Positions 38,910 to 41,523 of a stretch of 41,523 bases of DNA are shown here, piece by piece. Every line of letters starts with the position of its first letter. The first letter of the stretch is position 1. The position numbers and the translations under genes were made by a program. The stretch is from positions 1-41,523 of the forward strand of contig NZ_JALKBY010000021.1 in assembly GCF_023223645.1 (NCBI RefSeq), in the 5' to 3' direction. The notes beneath the pieces were generated by a model that worked only from the letters and a program-made list of their open reading frames with translations, made no database searches and was not told the origin of the DNA. The DNA comes from Natroniella sulfidigena (GTDB lineage Bacteria > Bacillota > Halanaerobiia > Halobacteroidales > Halobacteroidaceae).

Positions 38910-39953
38910 TCAAACTATTTCTATATTATTTTCTAAACTTAAATCAATTTCTTTGAAATTATTTAATTTATTACCATCTTTATCTTTGAAAATTCTGACC
39001 TTTGGTCGATAAGCATCTTCAGTCTGTTCAACAACAATTGCTTGGCTACCATCATCAAGTTTAACAATTTCGCCATTAGGATAAATAGAAATGAATGATA
39101 GAAGCTTGTCTACTATTTGGTCATCAAATTCTTTGCTTGCTTGTTCTTTAATGAAATCAACAGTCTTTTTAACGCTCCATGCCTGCCGATAACATCGATC
39201 AGAAGTTAAAGCATCAAATACATCAGCTATAGCTACTACACGCCCAAACTCATGAATATCTTCACCTTTCAACTCTTCAGGATAACCACTACCATCCACT
39301 CTTTCATGATGCTGTAAGATAGGTATTCTTGCTACTGGACTAATATCAAATCTTCCTTCGAACTGCTTGTATCCTTCTTCAGGATGAGTTTTAATAATTT
39401 TATATTCTTTAGCAGTTAATGAACTAGGCTTTTTTAAAATTTCTGCAGGTATTGCTAGCTTTCCAACATCATGTAAGATAGCTCCTAAACCAAGTTTGAT
39501 TAAACGTTTTTTCTTGTAATTTAATTTCTTTCCAATCATAATCGAAATTACAGCTACATTAACAGAATGTTGAAAAATATATTCATCAAACACTTTTAAA
39601 GAAAATAAATTAACTAAAGTATTATTGTTAGTTAATACTCGATCAACAATATTACCAATCCCTGTTTTTAATTTGGCCATATCTACTGCTTTATTTTGAG
39701 TTATATTTTCAATAACTTCTTTAACATCTTCTTTACATTCATCTTGTAATTGCTCAGATATTACTTTGTTCTCTTCTATACCTTTAGAGATCTTATCTTC
39801 AATATAGACTTGCATAATTCCATACTCTTCTAGTCGTTCTTTATATTTATCTATTCTTTGACAGCCTTCTCTTAAAAGAACTTGGCCATTGTACATAATT
39901 GGTTTAGCCAAAACCATATTTTCTGTTAATTTTTCTATTCTAACTTTTCTCAT
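38910..39953 (-). CDS. HD-GYP domain cyclic di-GMP phosphodiesterase
   Basis: 347 residues from the ATG at 39953 (GGGG nine bases upstream). The N-terminal 115 residues are a small domain (DUF3391-like, starting VRIEKLTENMVLAKPI). The HD-GYP domain (about 120-300) has HDVGKLAIP, HPEEGY, the HHERVDGSGYP signature with intact GYP, and ADVFDALTSDRCYRQAW. All metal ligands are present, so hydrolysis of cyclic di-GMP to GMP is expected. A C-terminal beta part of about 45 residues follows (GSQAIVVEQTEDAYRPKVRI). It can oppose the GGDEF enzyme at 5664-7721. Single gene with its own terminator. Confidence 0.95.
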   Translation of the reverse strand: MRKVRIEKLTENMVLAKPIMYNGQVLLREGCQRIDKYKERLEEYGIMQVYIEDKISKGIEENKVISEQLQDECKEDVKEVIENITQNKAVDMAKLKTGIGNIVDRVLTNNNTLVNLFSLKVFDEYIFQHSVNVAVISIMIGKKLNYKKKRLIKLGLGAILHDVGKLAIPAEILKKPSSLTAKEYKIIKTHPEEGYKQFEGRFDISPVARIPILQHHERVDGSGYPEELKGEDIHEFGRVVAIADVFDALTSDRCYRQAWSVKKTVDFIKEQASKEFDDQIVDKLLSFISIYPNGEIVKLDDGSQAIVVEQTEDAYRPKVRIFKDKDGNKLNNFKEIDLSLENNIEIV

Positions 39954-40118
39954 TATTTGCATCCCCTTTTAAGCACATAACATCACTACCATATAAAATT
40001 ATAAATTTACGTCATTGCAGTTCGCTCATTATCTTCTGAATTATGTACTACCAAAATTAACATTCATTATTTATTATTCTATTTAAAACAACATTATCCT
40101 TTTAATTTTTGAAACAAA

Positions 40119-40147
40119 AAACTCTCATCCGCTAAGATAAGAGTCTA
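40119..40147 (-). terminator. Terminator of the aspartase gene, ACTCTTA family
   Basis: Minus-strand ACTCTTATC TTAGCG GATGAGAGT, then TTTTTT. Nearly identical to 35216-35244. Confidence 0.88.
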
Positions 40148-40194
40148 CTGAAGAACCTATTTTAGATTTAATTCTATTTGTGGTAGAGAAAATT

Positions 40195-41442
40195 TTACAC
40201 CATTCCTTTAGGATCGATAGCTTGTAATATTTCATCTGTCAGCATTCCTTTTTCTTCTAACACCTGTTTTAATGTTTTATCTTGCTCATCAGCTGTTAAC
40301 CCGATCTGTGAGGCCATGTCATAACCTAGTTTAGGGCTTAACCCCGTAACTAAGGACAAACTCGCATTCATCCATTGCTTGCAAACTTTCTCATCTGCTT
40401 GAATACCTGTGATGCATTTTTGAACAAGGGTATTGATTGCATTACTCATTAATTCAATCGAATGAAGGAATGTATGGGCAATAACAGGCATCATCACATT
40501 GATTTCTAATTGACTAGCCCTAGCAGCAGTTGAGACGGTCGTTTCGTATCCTATCACTTGGCAACAAACCATATGAGTCATTTCTAAAATAGCAGGGTTT
40601 ACTTTCCCAGGCATAACCGTTGAACCAGGCTGAACAGGTGGCAATGTAATTTCAGCTAGTCCTGTCCTAGGCCCTGAACTTAGTAATCGTAAATCACTAG
40701 TTATTTTTATTAGATGAACAGCTAGTTCTTTTAATGTTAACATGCAATGTAATGGTTCACTCATATTTTGCATGAAAGCAAATATGTCTTTTGGCTCTCT
40801 AAAGGTCAAATTCGTCAGATTATTCACTTCTTGAATTACTTTTGGCACATACCCTGGTTGTAAGTTAATATCTGTACCTACAGCATTCCCACCTAAACCA
40901 ATCTCGTATAATCCTTGCAGGTCCTCCTCAATTTGTTGCTTCATATTTTGGATAGTTTGTGCATAACCTGAAAATTCTTGTCCTAGCCTGATAGGAACAC
41001 CATCATGTAAGTGTGTACGACCAGCTTTTAATACTGGCATGAATTGTTCAGATTTCTTTTGAAGCTCTTCTTGTAGGTTGGTGAGAGCTGGAATCAGTTT
41101 TTGTTGTATTGATTCAACTGCAGCAATATTTAATGCAGAAGGAAATGTATCATTAGTGGATTGTGACATATTAACATGATCATTAGGGTGGACTTGTTGT
41201 GCACCGTCCATGATTTCAGTTGCACGTCTAGCAATAACTTCGTTTGCATTCATGTTTTGTGATGTCCCTGCCCCTGCTTGATAGACGTCTACAACAAATT
41301 GTTCATCCCATTTACCATCAATTACTTCTTGAGATGCTTGGATAATAGCTTGACCAATATCAGGTGAGAGTGAACCTAGTTCTACGTTTACAGATGCACT
41401 AGCAGCTTTAATAATCCCCTGGGCTTTTATAAAAACACGAGG
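40195..41442 (-). pseudogene. Aspartase/fumarase family lyase, 5' end cut off
   Basis: The frame is open from about 41448 to 40195, 416 residues, all homologous to class II fumarase/aspartate ammonia-lyase: VVDVYQAGAGTSQNMNANEV, NMSQSTNDTFPSALN, AGRTHLHDGVPIRLGQEFSG and the signature GSTVMPGKVNPAILE with the catalytic Ser. The family usually starts some 45-50 residues earlier. Here the match begins at FPRVFIKAQGIIKAAS and runs into a stop next to foreign sequence, with no ATG until 41253, inside the domain. Translation from 41253 would give 352 residues lacking the first active-site loop, so the gene is probably inactive. AspA and FumC cannot be told apart with certainty; the wording is nearer to aspartase. 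Confidence 0.8.
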
Positions 41443-41523
41443 AAATCCCTATGTGTTAGGATAGTTGTCGTAAGGAGTAAAATCTGTGTATAATAAAGTA
41501 ACGACAATAAATCCTAAGGAGAA
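41441..41523 (+). mobile_element. Left end of an insertion sequence at the window edge
   Basis: The last 80 bases break the aspartase homology. They start GGAAATCCCTATGTGTTAGG, carry a promoter pointing outward (TTGTCG, 18 bases, TATAAT at 41491-41496) and end in a ribosome site (CTAAGGAGAA), exactly where a transposase start codon should follow. This is how many IS left ends look (IS256-like is one candidate). The family cannot be fixed without the transposase. Confidence 0.5.

Overview
The window suggests a low-GC, endospore-forming, anaerobic Firmicute with a diderm (outer-membrane) envelope, most like the halophilic Halanaerobiales/Halobacteroidaceae. The signs are strong AT bias, AGGAGG-type ribosome sites, the sporulation operon prkA-yhbH-spoVR, several tiny one-helix sporulation-type membrane proteins, a Spo0E-like protein, and a secreted protein ending in Phe like an outer-membrane beta-barrel. 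The placement is inference from gene content. No rRNA or tRNA was recognised.

Layout. 0.1-4.2 kb: a putative outer-membrane protein, then a leftward operon of a zinc-ribbon protein, long NfeD, flotillin-like FloA and a charged membrane-anchored protein. 4.4-11.2 kb: a K+-channel-type protein with an unusual N-terminal domain, a 5TM-GAF-GAF-GGDEF diguanylate cyclase, a Nudix hydrolase, a DUF296/PPC protein, a lipid kinase and a bactofilin-like membrane protein. 11.3-12.7 kb: an IS200/IS605-type element with only tnpB and a structured right end that looks like its guide RNA. 13.2-18.6 kb: the sporulation block. 18.7-27.4 kb: SDR enzyme, second K+-channel-like protein, chemotaxis receptor, a LysM protein with Trp/Asp and Arg/Pro blocks, alpha/beta hydrolase, Na+:solute symporter with small accessory protein, and a STAS protein. 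27.9-37.6 kb: a family of small four-helix membrane proteins interleaved with DUF3231 proteins, a glutaredoxin-thioredoxin reductase fusion and a GlcD-GlcF fusion. 37.7-41.5 kb: a Spo0E-like gene without a normal start codon, a cupin protein, an HD-GYP protein and a 5'-truncated aspartase/fumarase gene that abuts what looks like the left end of an insertion sequence.

The most unusual features fall outside ordinary genes. A dispersed element of about 115 bp (four long copies, one partial, two hairpin-only) lies each time just behind the Rho-independent terminator of a gene, in the same orientation as that gene. It carries a DnaA-box-like 9-mer, a 6-bp-phased AGTYTA array and a second terminator-like hairpin. 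Three of the tiny membrane-protein genes share an AC-N16/17-CATAnTATR promoter pattern typical of mother-cell sigma factors. A 19-bp palindrome occurs twice with two differences, once directly upstream of the Spo0E-like gene. Two DUF3231/four-helix membrane protein modules, with a stand-alone 27-residue mini-version of the membrane protein, are the best candidate for an undescribed, probably spore-linked system.
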